A DNA stretch of 64,000 bases from Methylocapsa palsarum. GTDB lineage: Bacteria; Pseudomonadota; Alphaproteobacteria; Rhizobiales; Beijerinckiaceae. Positions 36,000 through 44,725 of the stretch are shown here, in pieces; within the stretch, counting starts at the first letter, position 1, and every line of letters begins with the position of its first letter. Under the pieces are notes generated by a model. It did no database searches, was not told where the DNA came from, and worked only from the letters and a program-made list of their open reading frames with translations. The translations under genes were made by a program, and so were the position numbers. Location of the stretch: NCBI RefSeq assembly GCF_900114285.1, contig NZ_FOSN01000003.1, positions 124,001 through 188,000 on the forward strand. Reading direction: 5' to 3'.

Positions 36000-36466
36000 G
36001 CGCTAATGTTTCGATCTGGACCGATGGCGCCTGCTCGGGCAATCCTGGACCGGGCGGATGGGGCGCGATCCTCACCTTCGGCGATCACATGAAGGAAATC
36101 TGCGGCGGCGAGGCCGAAACCACCAACAACCGGATGGAGCTGACGGCGGCGATCAACGCCCTTGAGAGCCTGACAAGGCCTTGCGTCGTCCATCTCTTCA
36201 CGGATTCCAATTACGTCAGGGGCGGGATCACCGGCTGGCTTTCGTCCTGGAAGCGCAACGGCTGGCGGACCGCCGACAAAAAGCCGGTGAAGAACGTCGA
36301 GCTCTGGCAAAGGCTCGACGCAGCGGCGCAGCCGCACGATATCGACTGGCGCTGGGTCAAGGGCCACGCGGGCGATCCCATGAACGAGCGAGCCGACGAA
36401 CTCGCCCGTCAGGGCATGGCGGCGTTCATGGGCGCCCGGGCGCGGGCGGGCCTAGGCGGAATGTGA
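35996..36466 (+). CDS. rnhA: ribonuclease HI
   Basis: A 156-residue enzyme that removes the RNA strand of RNA-DNA hybrids. All four catalytic acids are visible: Asp in [16 protein letters not shown], Glu in [12 protein letters not shown], Asp in [12 protein letters not shown] and the last Asp in [16 protein letters not shown]. The length is standard. It is coupled to thrB by an ATGA overlap, a gene order conserved in Hyphomicrobiales. Confidence 0.97.
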   Translation: MSANVSIWTDGACSGNPGPGGWGAILTFGDHMKEICGGEAETTNNRMELTAAINALESLTRPCVVHLFTDSNYVRGGITGWLSSWKRNGWRTADKKPVKNVELWQRLDAAAQPHDIDWRWVKGHAGDPMNERADELARQGMAAFMGARARAGLGGM

Positions 36467-36493
36467 CTTTCGGCTGATCGTCGAAGGCGTTCG

Positions 36494-36979
36494 TCAAAAT
36501 TGCGCGAGCAAGGCGTCCGCGCTTGAGGCTTCCGCCTTGCTCGGAACCGGTTCGACGTTCAGCTTGCGCACGACGCCGTTGTCGACCAGCATCGAATATC
36601 TTTGCGATCTTGACCCGAGCCCGCGTTCGGTCAGGTCGAGCGAAAGGCCGAGCGCCCTGGCGAAATCGCCGCTGCCGTCGGCGAGGAAAGTGATCTTGCC
36701 CTCAGCGCCCGAACTTTTCGCCCAGGCGTCGAGGACGAAAACGTCATTGACGCTGGTGAGCGCGATCTCGTCGACGCCGAGCGCCTTGAATGAGTCGATC
36801 CGGTCGAGAAACCCGGGCAGATGAGCGCTGCTGCAGGTCGGCGTGAAGGCGCCAGGCACGGCGAACAGAACGACCTTCCGACCCTTGAAAATGTCTTCGC
36901 TGGTTCGGGTTTTTGGGCCTTCTGGGGTCATGATCGTGAAAACAGCTTTGGGCAGGGAATCACCGGGTTTGATCGTCAT
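36494..36979 (-). CDS. peroxiredoxin (Prx5/AhpE-like, glutaredoxin/thioredoxin-dependent)
   Basis: A 161-residue thiol peroxidase. The peroxidatic Cys lies in PGAFTPTCSSAHLPGF, the Prx5 signature, and the FKGRKVVLFAVPGAFTP strand-loop precedes it. There is no second Cys in the usual resolving position, so it is likely a 1-Cys enzyme recycled by glutathione/glutaredoxin or thioredoxin. It converges with rnhA, with 27 bases between stops, and a dispersed repeat sits upstream of its start. Confidence 0.94.
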   Translation of the reverse strand: MTIKPGDSLPKAVFTIMTPEGPKTRTSEDIFKGRKVVLFAVPGAFTPTCSSAHLPGFLDRIDSFKALGVDEIALTSVNDVFVLDAWAKSSGAEGKITFLADGSGDFARALGLSLDLTERGLGSRSQRYSMLVDNGVVRKLNVEPVPSKAEASSADALLAQF

Positions 36980-37025
36980 TATATAAGGTCCTCGCTGGTC
37001 GGGTTTGCGTCGGGCGCGACGCCTC

Positions 37026-37138
37026 GAGCGCTTTCCGATCGCATGACGTCATGCGATCGATCAGAAATCGCTCCAGAGTTAAAAGCTTGAGCATATTCTT
37101 GTCGATTGGATGGATTCAATCCGATCGGAATATGCTCT
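37026..37138. repeat. dispersed palindromic repeat, copy D
   Basis: A well-preserved full-length copy in the orientation of copy B. It has CGCATGACGTCATGCG, AAATCGCTCCAGAGTTAAAA and GGATGGATTCAATCC elements, flanked by GAGCGC and ATGCTCT ends. It lies between the divergent starts and ends of the peroxiredoxin gene and the DsbD-like gene. Confidence 0.85.
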
Positions 37139-37165
37139 CGAGCCGCAAAACGCCGGGCTCCGGAA

Positions 37166-38164
37166 TCAGGGTTTTATGGCCGCCGCGGGTTTAAGCTCAA
37201 CCGCGAATTCATAGCTGTGCCTTGGCTGTGTCAAGGTCAGGAGAACCGGCGCCGCGGTGCCGGCGGCGGTTTTGGGCCGCGCGGCTTCGACAATCAGAAA
37301 CTCGTCCGGGCGACCCGACTTCCGGGTCTCGAAATACCAACCTGCGGGAGCTTCGGCGAAGAGATCGGCGGCGCCGTCCTGGCTTCCTGAAACGTTATTG
37401 GCCCCCTCCGCGAGTTTAAGCCGCCAGGTCGGGGGCGAGGCCGTGGGGTCCCGCACGATCGAAACCTTTTTGTCGCGATCGGTTTCCGAAAGGCGGACCG
37501 GCACTTTTTCTTCCGCCCTCTCGATCGCCGATGCCGGACCGGCCCCGGCGAGGGACGAAGGCGCTTTTTCCGGAAGCAAGGTCAGTTTCGTCTCCACCAT
37601 GTTCGGCAGGCAGATTCGCTCGCAGACAGCGAAATTCATTTTCATGGTCAGATTGACGGGAAGGGCAGGGTCCGTGGGGCGGATATGAAGCGGAAACGTC
37701 ACGTCGCCCGTATATCCGAACGCTTCCGTCCCCGCCTCGTCGATTCGTTTCGGAGCCGGGAAAAGGATTGTGACGTTTGCTACATTTTCCGAGCCGTCGA
37801 AGGAGAAAGCAGGCGGCGCTCCGGCGTCTCCCGGCGTTCGCCAATAGGTGATCGCGCCTGGATCAAGCCGCATTTCAACCCCGGCGCCATAAGGCAGGCG
37901 GCCGGGAGCGCCAGCGATCAGCCGAACCGATGATTTCGAGGCGAGAACCCAAGGGCCGTCCGCAGGATCACACCGCGCCTTGGCTCCAATCATGAAAACG
38001 CTCAAGGCGACGACGGCGACAAGAAAACAGAATGTCTTGACGTTCCGGGCGGCCAGGATCAGATCCGCGCCGACCGGAGATTGGACGAAATTTTGCATCA
38101 ATTGTATCACGCCGCTTCCCCCTACGACTTTCAGCTTATTTTGCATAGGATGACGCCGCAACAT
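37166..38164 (-). CDS. exported protein with DsbD N-terminal-like domain
   Basis: A protein of up to 332 residues with one N-terminal hydrophobic segment (about 44-62) that could act as a signal peptide or anchor, followed by an immunoglobulin-like domain of the thiol:disulphide interchange protein DsbD N-terminus type. The paired cysteines of that domain are in [12 protein letters not shown]. Full DsbD also has eight membrane helices and a thioredoxin domain; neither is present, so this is a stand-alone periplasmic module that would need a separate electron donor. The start is uncertain: ATG codons at 38164, 38146 and 38098 are all in frame and none has a clear ribosome-binding site. Confidence 0.78.
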   Translation of the reverse strand: MLRRHPMQNKLKVVGGSGVIQLMQNFVQSPVGADLILAARNVKTFCFLVAVVALSVFMIGAKARCDPADGPWVLASKSSVRLIAGAPGRLPYGAGVEMRLDPGAITYWRTPGDAGAPPAFSFDGSENVANVTILFPAPKRIDEAGTEAFGYTGDVTFPLHIRPTDPALPVNLTMKMNFAVCERICLPNMVETKLTLLPEKAPSSLAGAGPASAIERAEEKVPVRLSETDRDKKVSIVRDPTASPPTWRLKLAEGANNVSGSQDGAADLFAEAPAGWYFETRKSGRPDEFLIVEAARPKTAAGTAAPVLLTLTQPRHSYEFAVELKPAAAIKP

Positions 38165-38225
38165 ACATTGCGGTGATCAGACCGGGGATCGGGGCCGGCG
38201 GAAATCGGGTTGCGGGAAAAGTGAA

Positions 38226-38846
38226 ATGGGATCAGTCAAGCCGCCGGAGTCGATGTCCGGACCCTCGAGCGGATTTCTCGACGGCCAATTGCTGGTCGCG
38301 ATGCCGGGCATGGCGGACAGCCGCTTTGCGCGATCGGTGGTTTATCTTTGCGCTCATTCCGAGGAGGGCGCGATGGGGATCATCGTCAATCGTCCTGCAC
38401 GGAAATTAAGCTTCTCGGATCTTCTGGTGCAACTCGACGTGATTCGTCCAGACGAGGCGATCCGGCTCCCTGAAAAGGCCGGCGCCGTCCAGGTTCTGAA
38501 GGGCGGCCCGGTCGAGACCGGCAGAGGCTTCGTGCTTCATTCCAACGATTTTTTCATCGACAATTCCACGTTGCCGATCGACAGCGGCGTATCCCTGACC
38601 GCGACGATCGACATTCTGCGCGCGATCGCTCGGGGCGCCGGGCCCGTCCAGGCGATTCTCGCCCTGGGTTACGCCGGATGGTCCGCAGGACAGCTTGAAA
38701 GCGAGATGCAGCAAAACGGCTGGCTCAACTGTCCCGGCGATCCGTCGCTGATTTTTGATCAGGCTTCGGCGTCGAAATATGATCGGGCGCTCCGCAAGCT
38801 TGGGATCGATATCGCCAGGCTGTCGTCCGACGCCGGACATTCTTGA
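38226..38846 (+). CDS. YqgE/AlgH family protein
   Basis: A 206-residue protein of the UPF0301 family. Typical segments are [41 protein letters not shown], the [14 protein letters not shown] loop and [16 protein letters not shown]. Members have been linked to transcriptional or redox regulation, but the molecular role is unresolved. It is divergent from the DsbD-like gene by 61 bases. This pairing is found in other Hyphomicrobiales, which suggests a shared periplasmic-redox context, though that is inference. Confidence 0.93.
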   Translation: MGSVKPPESMSGPSSGFLDGQLLVAMPGMADSRFARSVVYLCAHSEEGAMGIIVNRPARKLSFSDLLVQLDVIRPDEAIRLPEKAGAVQVLKGGPVETGRGFVLHSNDFFIDNSTLPIDSGVSLTATIDILRAIARGAGPVQAILALGYAGWSAGQLESEMQQNGWLNCPGDPSLIFDQASASKYDRALRKLGIDIARLSSDAGHS

Positions 38847-38916
38847 GCATCCAAGCCTTTGACTCTGGAGCGATTTCTGATCCATCGCATGACTTCATGT
38901 GACCGGAAAGCGCTCT
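38845..38916. repeat. dispersed palindromic repeat, copy E (half element)
   Basis: Only the half with TTTGACTCTGGAGCGATTTC and CGCATGACTTCATGTG is present, in the orientation of copy A; the GGATTGAATCAATCC palindrome is missing. It starts at the yqgE stop codon and may provide its transcript end. Confidence 0.75.
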
Positions 38917-38952
38917 TGAGGGCGTGAAATTTCGTCAAGGCTGGCGTCGGCC

Positions 38953-41832
38953 TCAGGCGGCGATGGCGGCTCCGACGAGCTTGCGCGCCTCGGCCGCGCT
39001 GATCGGATGGCCGAATGCGAAGCCTTGCGCATATTCGCATCCGAGCTGATAGAGCTCGATCGCGTCCGCCTCCGCTTCGGCCCCTTCAGCGATGACCTCC
39101 ATCCCGAGATCGTGAGCCAGCGTCACAAGGGATCGCAGGATCGCGGGCCGCGATCCATTTCCCGACTGGCGCACGAACGAGCGGTCGATCTTGATCGTAT
39201 CGAACGGAAATCTTTGCAAATAGGTGAGCGAGGAATAGCCGGTCCCGAAATCATCGAGCGAGAGCCCGGCCCCGAGGTCGCGGATGCGGGTCAGCATTTG
39301 CGTTGCATATTCCGGATTCTCCATCACCAGACTTTCGGTAAATTCCAGCTTTAGCGTTCCGCGGCTGACGACGCAGCGGTTGAGCACGCCCTTGACGTCC
39401 TGCAGGAGATCGTGGCGCATCATCTGCGGCGAAGAAATATTGACGCTGGCGAAAATCGGCGGGTCGACATCGAGCGCGCGCTGCCAGGCCGCGAGTTCGC
39501 GCCCGGTGCGCTCGAGCGCGAAGACGCCGAGATCGATGACCAGTCCGGGGTCGTCGGCGACATCGAGAAATTCGCTTGGGGCGAGCCGTCCGTGGCGCGG
39601 ATGATCCCAGCGCAACAGCGTTTCGAAGCCCGCGACGGTGCGGTCCTCAAGCCGCACGATGGGCTGAAAAAACAGCTTCATCTCGCCGCGGTCGAGCGCG
39701 CGCCGCAGATCCGCCGCGAGGCCGAATTTGTCGGAGCGCAAAGTGCGCATCGAGGGGCGGAAGATTTCGATGCGGTTGCCGCCAAGGCGCTTGCCGTGAC
39801 GCATGGCGATCTCCGCGTCCTTCAGCATGTCCTCAGGCTGTTCGCGCGATTGCGGATCGTAGAGCGCCAGACCGAACGAGGCGGTCAGTGGGATTTCCCG
39901 ATCGCTGAACGTCACCGGGGTGGAGGCGACCCGCCTCGCCATATTTGCGAGCGCCATGATCTGATCATCGTCATATTCGGACACGACGAGGGCGACGAAA
40001 TGATCGCCGGAGAGCCGGGCAAGGGTGTCCTGCGGCTTCAGGATGCGGCCGAGCCGGCGCGCGAGCGCCAGAATAATCGAATCTCCGGCCGAGAGCCCGA
40101 TGGCCTCGTTCACCTGCTTGAACCGGTCGATGTCAATGCTCATGACGGCGGGACGGATCTTGTCGTCGCTTTCCGCGAAGGCGAGGGCGGCTTTGAGCCG
40201 GTCGAGGAAAAGCTCCCGGTTTGCGAGTCCGGTCAGATTGTCGTGGATGGCGTCATGAAGCAGCCGCTCTTCGGAAATCTTCGTTTCCGTGATGTCGTTC
40301 AGCGTCCCGACGATGCGGAGCACCTCTCCGTCCGGACCAAGAACCGGCCGCGCCTTCAGGCGGAACCAGAACGGCTGGCTATCGGCCGCGCGCAGGCGGA
40401 AATCCTGGTTTATCCGCCCGCGCCGCTGTTCAAGCATGGTGTCGAGACAGGCGCGGTAGCGGTCCCGCTCGGAGGGGTGCAGAACATCGAGCCAGGTGGA
40501 GGCCGGGCCTTCGAGCGCGCCGCGGGCCAGTCCGAGTTGGACCTCGATTTCGGGACTGACGTAAACCCGGTCGGACGAGACGTCCCAGTCGAAGATAATG
40601 TCGCCGCTACCGGTCAGCGCCAGCGCCTTGCGCTCCGAGTCCGAGACGGCGCCCTGACCGAGCCCGCCGCCGATAAAGGCGTTCTGCATGATCGTGAACC
40701 CGATCAGCATGACGATCAGCACCAGTCCGCCGATGAGGGCCGGCGAGACGAGATCGTTGGTGAGCGCGCCGGTCACGGCGAAGGCGGCGGCGACGATCCA
40801 GACCAGGAGGAGAAACCAGGTTGGAATGAGCATCACCGCGCGGTCGTAGCCGTGCGTCGCAAGGTAAAGCACGAGGATGAAGCCCACCGCGGCGATGGTC
40901 GCGAGCGAAATTCGCGCGACGCCGGCCGCGACCGGCGGGTCATAGACGGCAAGACCGACCAGCGCCGCGAGAAACAACAGCCAGACTGTGACGACATGCG
41001 AGGCCCGGACATGCCAGCGGTTGAGATTGAGGTAGGCGAACAGGAACACGAGGAGGGTCCCGGCGAGAACCGTCTCGGCGCCGGCCCGCCAGATCCGGTC
41101 CGACTGGCCATCGGTGCCGAAGATCTTCCCCCAGAAGCCGAAATCGATGCAGACATAGGCGAGGACGGTCCAGGCCAGCGCGGCGGCGGCCGGGAAAATC
41201 ACCGCGCCCTTGACGACGAAAACGATGGTGAGGAACAGCGCCAGAAGCCCGGCGACGCCGATGACAATGCCTTTGTACAAGGCGAGGCTCGTCATTTTGT
41301 CTTTGTAGGCGTCGGGCTGCCAGAGATTGATCTGGGGCAGGTTCGGAGTTCTCAACTCGGCGACATAGGTCACGGTCGTGCCTGGGTCGAGGGTCAGCCG
41401 GAAGACGTCGGCGTCGGCGCTTTCGTCCCGCTCGGGCGGAAAGCCCTGGCTCGCGGTGATCGCCGAAATGCGTGAGGCGCCGAGATCGGGCCAGATCACG
41501 CCGGAGCCGACGAGCCTGAAATGCGGCGCGACGATCAGACGCTCGATCTGTTCGCCGGTGTCGTTGGTCAGCGCGAAGACGATCCAGCTCGGATGCGTTC
41601 CTTCCTCGCGCGCGCGCACCTCGATCCGGCGAACGATCCCGTCCGCCCCGGCGGCGGTCGAGACGAGCAGGCGGTCGCCCTCGGAATTATAGCTTTCGAT
41701 CGCCTTGGTGAGATCGATCGCGCGGGCGTCGAGTGGAACGCGCACCGATTCGATCGCGCTGGCCGGGCTGAGTCCGGCGGCGAGAAGGGTCACGGCGATC
41801 AGGAAACGGAAAAGACGCAAGCAGCTCGCCAA
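38953..41832 (-). CDS. 7TM-sensor PAS-GGDEF-EAL protein, probable c-di-GMP phosphodiesterase
   Basis: A 959-residue membrane signalling protein. A signal peptide (1-26, ending ASA-IE) precedes a periplasmic 7TMR-DISM-type domain (about 27-165), seven to eight helices (about 170-395), a PAS domain (about 410-525), GGDEF (about 545-700) and EAL (about 715-955). The GGDEF site is degenerate, SGDHF at residues 608-612, so cyclase activity is unlikely. The EAL domain keeps the metal-binding E737 in ETLLRW, the DDFGTGYSSL loop and NISSPQMMR, so c-di-GMP hydrolysis is likely. The gene is alone, with 200 bases to the arsenic operon upstream. Confidence 0.92.
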   Translation of the reverse strand: MASCLRLFRFLIAVTLLAAGLSPASAIESVRVPLDARAIDLTKAIESYNSEGDRLLVSTAAGADGIVRRIEVRAREEGTHPSWIVFALTNDTGEQIERLIVAPHFRLVGSGVIWPDLGASRISAITASQGFPPERDESADADVFRLTLDPGTTVTYVAELRTPNLPQINLWQPDAYKDKMTSLALYKGIVIGVAGLLALFLTIVFVVKGAVIFPAAAALAWTVLAYVCIDFGFWGKIFGTDGQSDRIWRAGAETVLAGTLLVFLFAYLNLNRWHVRASHVVTVWLLFLAALVGLAVYDPPVAAGVARISLATIAAVGFILVLYLATHGYDRAVMLIPTWFLLLVWIVAAAFAVTGALTNDLVSPALIGGLVLIVMLIGFTIMQNAFIGGGLGQGAVSDSERKALALTGSGDIIFDWDVSSDRVYVSPEIEVQLGLARGALEGPASTWLDVLHPSERDRYRACLDTMLEQRRGRINQDFRLRAADSQPFWFRLKARPVLGPDGEVLRIVGTLNDITETKISEERLLHDAIHDNLTGLANRELFLDRLKAALAFAESDDKIRPAVMSIDIDRFKQVNEAIGLSAGDSIILALARRLGRILKPQDTLARLSGDHFVALVVSEYDDDQIMALANMARRVASTPVTFSDREIPLTASFGLALYDPQSREQPEDMLKDAEIAMRHGKRLGGNRIEIFRPSMRTLRSDKFGLAADLRRALDRGEMKLFFQPIVRLEDRTVAGFETLLRWDHPRHGRLAPSEFLDVADDPGLVIDLGVFALERTGRELAAWQRALDVDPPIFASVNISSPQMMRHDLLQDVKGVLNRCVVSRGTLKLEFTESLVMENPEYATQMLTRIRDLGAGLSLDDFGTGYSSLTYLQRFPFDTIKIDRSFVRQSGNGSRPAILRSLVTLAHDLGMEVIAEGAEAEADAIELYQLGCEYAQGFAFGHPISAAEARKLVGAAIAA

Positions 41833-42033
41833 GAGTGATCCTGTTTCAGGCGCGGCGACCGGCGCGGGCGCGGCCGCAGTTCGAACGTGAATTGGTAAAG
41901 CCTGTCCAGCGCCCCGGCAAGTGGAACGCTAGGAACGGATTGGGCCGGTTTTAAGGTGGGACGAGCCGGGGAGCGCAGGCTGCGCCGGGGGCGGACCGGA
42001 CCGCGGTCGCGGAAGGTTGCTTCCCAACTCGGA

Positions 42034-42702
42034 TCAGGCGCGCTCGCGCGCGGGCCATAATTGACGCGCGACGATGACGCCCAGGGCCGTTCCGGCCAAT
42101 TGCGCAAGCACGAAGGCGGCGACGCTGACGGGTGCGATCCCCGCGAAAGTGTCGGAGAACGCCCGGGCGATGGTCACTGCCGGGTTGGCGAACGAGGTGG
42201 AAGCGGTGAACCAATAGGCGGCCGTGATATAGAGGCCGACGGCGTAGGGAGCAGCGGAAGGCGCTCGGACGCATCCGAAAATCGTCAGAAGCAATCCGAA
42301 GGTCGCGATAAATTCAGCGAACCACTGGCCGGCTCCGGTTCGCGTCTTCAGCGAGAGCTGCCAAAGCGGAAGCTCGAACATCAGGTGCGCCGCCAGAACG
42401 CCCAGGACCGCGCCGATCAGCTGGGCGGCGATATAAGGGGTCACGTCGCGCCATCGAAATTCGCCGCGCGCCGCGAAGGCGAGCGTCACCGCCGGATTGA
42501 AATGGGCTCCGGACAGGGGACCAAAGATCAAAATCAAGACGACGAGGATAGCGCCGGTTGGAAGCGTATTGCCCAGCAAGGCCAGCGCGAGATTGCCCCC
42601 TGACAGATTGAGGCCCATCACGCCGGAGCCGATCACGGCGGCAAGGAGGAACGCGGTTCCAAGGCCTTCAGCGAACAAACGGCGAGCGAGCGGTTCTGTC
42701 AT
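42034..42702 (-). CDS. aqpS: MIP-family channel in arsenic operon (AqpS-like)
   Basis: A 222-residue membrane channel with six helices and two half-helix NPA boxes (SGAHFNPAVTLAF and SFANPAVTIARAF). In Sinorhizobium meliloti an aquaglyceroporin, AqpS, replaces the arsenite pump ArsB in the ars operon and lets As(III) leave by diffusion; the operon position here supports the same role. Its start overlaps the arsC stop (ATGA). It is last in the operon arsR-arsI-arsC-aqpS. A role in water or glycerol flow cannot be excluded. Confidence 0.85.
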   Translation of the reverse strand: MTEPLARRLFAEGLGTAFLLAAVIGSGVMGLNLSGGNLALALLGNTLPTGAILVVLILIFGPLSGAHFNPAVTLAFAARGEFRWRDVTPYIAAQLIGAVLGVLAAHLMFELPLWQLSLKTRTGAGQWFAEFIATFGLLLTIFGCVRAPSAAPYAVGLYITAAYWFTASTSFANPAVTIARAFSDTFAGIAPVSVAAFVLAQLAGTALGVIVARQLWPARERA

Positions 42703-43229
42703 TGTCCGAGGATCGCGTCCTGGGGCCGACCCGCCGGCGTCTGACCTATTTCCTGGAGCCTGCGGGCGAGCGAAGGAGCGTCGAGATCGCTGAACGGCAG
42801 ATTGACGAAGGCCTCGATCCGCTTGCTCAGATCAAGAAACGCATGGCGGAATGCGCGCTCCTTCTCGATTTCGGTTCCTTCAAAGGCCGCCGGGTCCGCC
42901 ACGCCCCAATGCGCCGTCGCTGGCTTTCCGATCCACAGCGGGCAGGCTTCACCCGCCGCATTGTCGCAAACAGTGAACACGAAATCGAATTTCGGGGCGT
43001 CTTGCCCGGCAAATTCATCCCAGCTTTTCGAGCGCAGCCCGGCGGTTGGGTATCCGTAGGCTTCAAGCATCCGCAGCGCCAGGGGATGAACGGCGCCCTT
43101 GGGGTGACTTCCGGCTGAATAGGCGCCAAAGCGGCCGCCTCCGTCCTTCCGAAGGATGCTTTCGGCAAGGATCGAGCGGGCGCTGTTCCCGGTGCAGAGA
43201 AAAAGCGCGTTGAACGCCGCGCCTGTCAC
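42699..43229 (-). CDS. arsC: arsenate reductase, low-molecular-weight phosphatase type
   Basis: A 176-residue protein of the low-molecular-weight protein tyrosine phosphatase fold. The N-terminal P-loop is CTGNSAR (C-x5-R) in LFLCTGNSARSILAE, and DFVFTVCDNAAGEACP carries a downstream Cys used in thioredoxin-linked ArsC enzymes. It should reduce arsenate to arsenite. The GTG start overlaps the arsI stop (GTGA), and its stop overlaps the aqpS start. Confidence 0.92.
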   Translation of the reverse strand: MTGAAFNALFLCTGNSARSILAESILRKDGGGRFGAYSAGSHPKGAVHPLALRMLEAYGYPTAGLRSKSWDEFAGQDAPKFDFVFTVCDNAAGEACPLWIGKPATAHWGVADPAAFEGTEIEKERAFRHAFLDLSKRIEAFVNLPFSDLDAPSLARRLQEIGQTPAGRPQDAILGQ

Positions 43230-43714
43230 GCCGCGTCCTCTCGTTTCGGCGCGCAGCAGGCGCCGGCCGGTTTGGCGTCGGCCTTGGGCGCGCAGCAGGC
43301 CGTTGCGGCTTCGGGAATGGACTCCCTGTCAACGTCGGCTCCGTAAACCGCGCTTTCGCCGATGGTCAAAAACGTTTCCCATGAAAGGTTCTGCGGGTCC
43401 TTTATCCAGGCCTTTTCCGACTTGGCGTAACAGCAGGTCGTCGCGCCCTCCTCCAACACGGGACGGTCCGCCTGACGAAGCCGGTCGTAAACCTCGCGAA
43501 GTTCGGCTTGCGTCTCGACTTCGATCCCCAGATGATCGAGTCCGGCGCGGACGCCCCGCTTCGAAATCGCGAAATTGACGCGCGGATCGTCCAGCATCCA
43601 CTTCGCATAGTCGGGCTTCGCGACCGTCGGATCGGCGGCGAAAAGGGTGCTGTAGAACTTTATCGATTGGGCGAGATCGTCAACGGACACGTGGACGTGA
43701 AGACGTTTCATCAT
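43226..43714 (-). CDS. arsI: ArsI/CadI-type dioxygenase (C-As lyase)
   Basis: A 162-residue vicinal-oxygen-chelate protein. ArsI uses Fe(II) and oxygen to break the carbon-arsenic bond of trivalent methylarsenicals. Visible marks are the metal ligand His in KRLHVHVSVDDL, the second metal His in GLDHLGIEV, the vicinal cysteine pair in GATTCCYAKSEKAW that binds As(III), and the WETFLT segment with the third ligand. The C-terminus has a repeated CCAPK motif (ACCAPKADAKPAG then ACCAPKRED), a likely extra thiol site. The start ATG at 43714 overlaps the arsR end; AGGA lies upstream. Confidence 0.88.
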   Translation of the reverse strand: MMKRLHVHVSVDDLAQSIKFYSTLFAADPTVAKPDYAKWMLDDPRVNFAISKRGVRAGLDHLGIEVETQAELREVYDRLRQADRPVLEEGATTCCYAKSEKAWIKDPQNLSWETFLTIGESAVYGADVDRESIPEAATACCAPKADAKPAGACCAPKREDAA

Positions 43715-44054
43715 CAATTCCTGGAGGAACGAGTGCGGGATCGCAGGCGCCGATGCCGCAAGCGGCCGGATCGCCTTCGCAGCAGTTTTCGGAGAGATAG
43801 CCCATCAAGGCCTTCATGGTGGGATAGGAGGCCGAATAGATCAAAGACCTGCTTTCTCTCCGGAACGAAACGAGATTGGCCTGCTTGAGCTGGTTCAGAT
43901 GGAAAGAAAGGGTCGTCAACGGCAGGCCGAGGCGCTCGCCGATGCGTCCCGCGGGCAATCCGTCCGGTCCGGCCTCGACCAGCAGCCGGAAGATGTCGAG
44001 GCGGGTGTCCTGGGCGAGCGCGGAGAGCGCGGCGATGGCGTCCAACTTTTCCAT
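43680..44054 (-). CDS. arsR: ArsR-family transcriptional repressor
   Basis: A 124-residue winged-helix repressor (MEKLDAIAALSALAQDTRLDIFRLL ... LGLPLTTLSFHLNQLKQANLVSFRRESRSLIY in outline). It opens the ars operon and should leave its operator when As(III) binds. The classical C-x-C of helix 3 is absent; instead, cysteines lie near the C-terminus (NCCEGDPAACGIGACD), as in the A. ferrooxidans/C. glutamicum type of ArsR, which binds As(III) there. A palindrome overlaps its start codon, and no ribosome-binding site is visible, which suggests leaderless translation. Confidence 0.92.
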   Translation of the reverse strand: MEKLDAIAALSALAQDTRLDIFRLLVEAGPDGLPAGRIGERLGLPLTTLSFHLNQLKQANLVSFRRESRSLIYSASYPTMKALMGYLSENCCEGDPAACGIGACDPALVPPGIDDETSSRPRVR

Positions 44055-44088
44055 ATTTCCAGATTAATAGAAATATAGAAGTTGTCAA
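44053..44088 (-). promoter_or_regulatory. ars operon promoter and ArsR operator candidate
   Basis: ATATTTC (44053-44059) and GAAATAT (44070-44076) form perfect 7-bp arms with a 10-base spacer that starts at the arsR ATG. On the minus strand TTGACA (44088-44083) and TAATCT (44066-44061) are 16 bases apart, so the predicted start of transcription falls at about the A of the ATG. Repressor and polymerase would compete for the same DNA. Confidence 0.65.
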
Positions 44089-44107
44089 GGTTCGTCGGCG
44101 GCGCGTC

Positions 44108-44713
44108 TTAAACCCGATGCGGCGCGCGCAGCGGCGCGGCGTCGGTTTCAAGGAGGGCGAAGAGGAGATGATCCTGCCACAGGCCGTTGATGCGTAGATA
44201 GGCGCGGGCGTAGCCCTCCCGCCTGAAGCCGATCCGCTCGAGAAGCCGGATCGAGGCGTCGTTGCTGGGCAGGCAAGAGGCTTCGATTCGATGCAGCCGG
44301 AGCGGACCGAACGCGAAATTGACCACCGTCCGCACCGCGCGGGACATGTGGCCCTTTCCGGCGTAAGGAGCGCCGATCCAATAGCCGAGCGTCCCCGACT
44401 GGACCACGCCGCGTTTGATCTGTCCGAGAGTCAGACCGCCAAGCAAAGTGTCGTCCTGGTGAAACACCAGAAAGGCATAGGCTTCGCCTGTTTCGATTTC
44501 CTTGTGATGCCGGCGTAGCCGGCGGCGAAACGAGGAGCGCGTCAGATCATCGCCGGGCCATGTCGGCTCCCAGGGGGTCAAGAACGCGCGGCTGCGCTCG
44601 CGCAGTGACGCCCAGGCTTCGAAATCGCGCATCTGGAGCGGGCGAAGATAGACCCCTTCGCCGTGCAGAAGCGTAATTGTTTCGCTCGCGGGACCGATCC
44701 GGAAGAGGGCCAT
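44108..44713 (-). CDS. GNAT acetyltransferase, RimJ-like
   Basis: A 201-residue GCN5-related N-acetyltransferase. LRPLQMRDFEAWASLRERSR, GGLTLGQIKRGVVQSGTLGYWIG and the acetyl-CoA-binding YAGKGHMSRAV (Q/R-x-x-G-x-G/A variant) are characteristic, with EASCLPSNDASIRLLERIGF towards the end. It resembles RimJ, which acetylates the N-terminus of ribosomal protein S5; the exact substrate is unproved. It is the last gene of a SURF1-thrC-M16-GNAT run, 12 bases after the peptidase. Confidence 0.9.
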   Translation of the reverse strand: MALFRIGPASETITLLHGEGVYLRPLQMRDFEAWASLRERSRAFLTPWEPTWPGDDLTRSSFRRRLRRHHKEIETGEAYAFLVFHQDDTLLGGLTLGQIKRGVVQSGTLGYWIGAPYAGKGHMSRAVRTVVNFAFGPLRLHRIEASCLPSNDASIRLLERIGFRREGYARAYLRINGLWQDHLLFALLETDAAPLRAPHRV

Positions 44714-44725
44714 ACCGCCGCCTTT

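Noticed and set aside
39412-41475. A 687-codon plus-strand open frame opposite the GGDEF/EAL gene
   Set aside because: Low-complexity, highly charged composition and complete overlap with a gene showing clear domains on the other strand; a GC-driven shadow.
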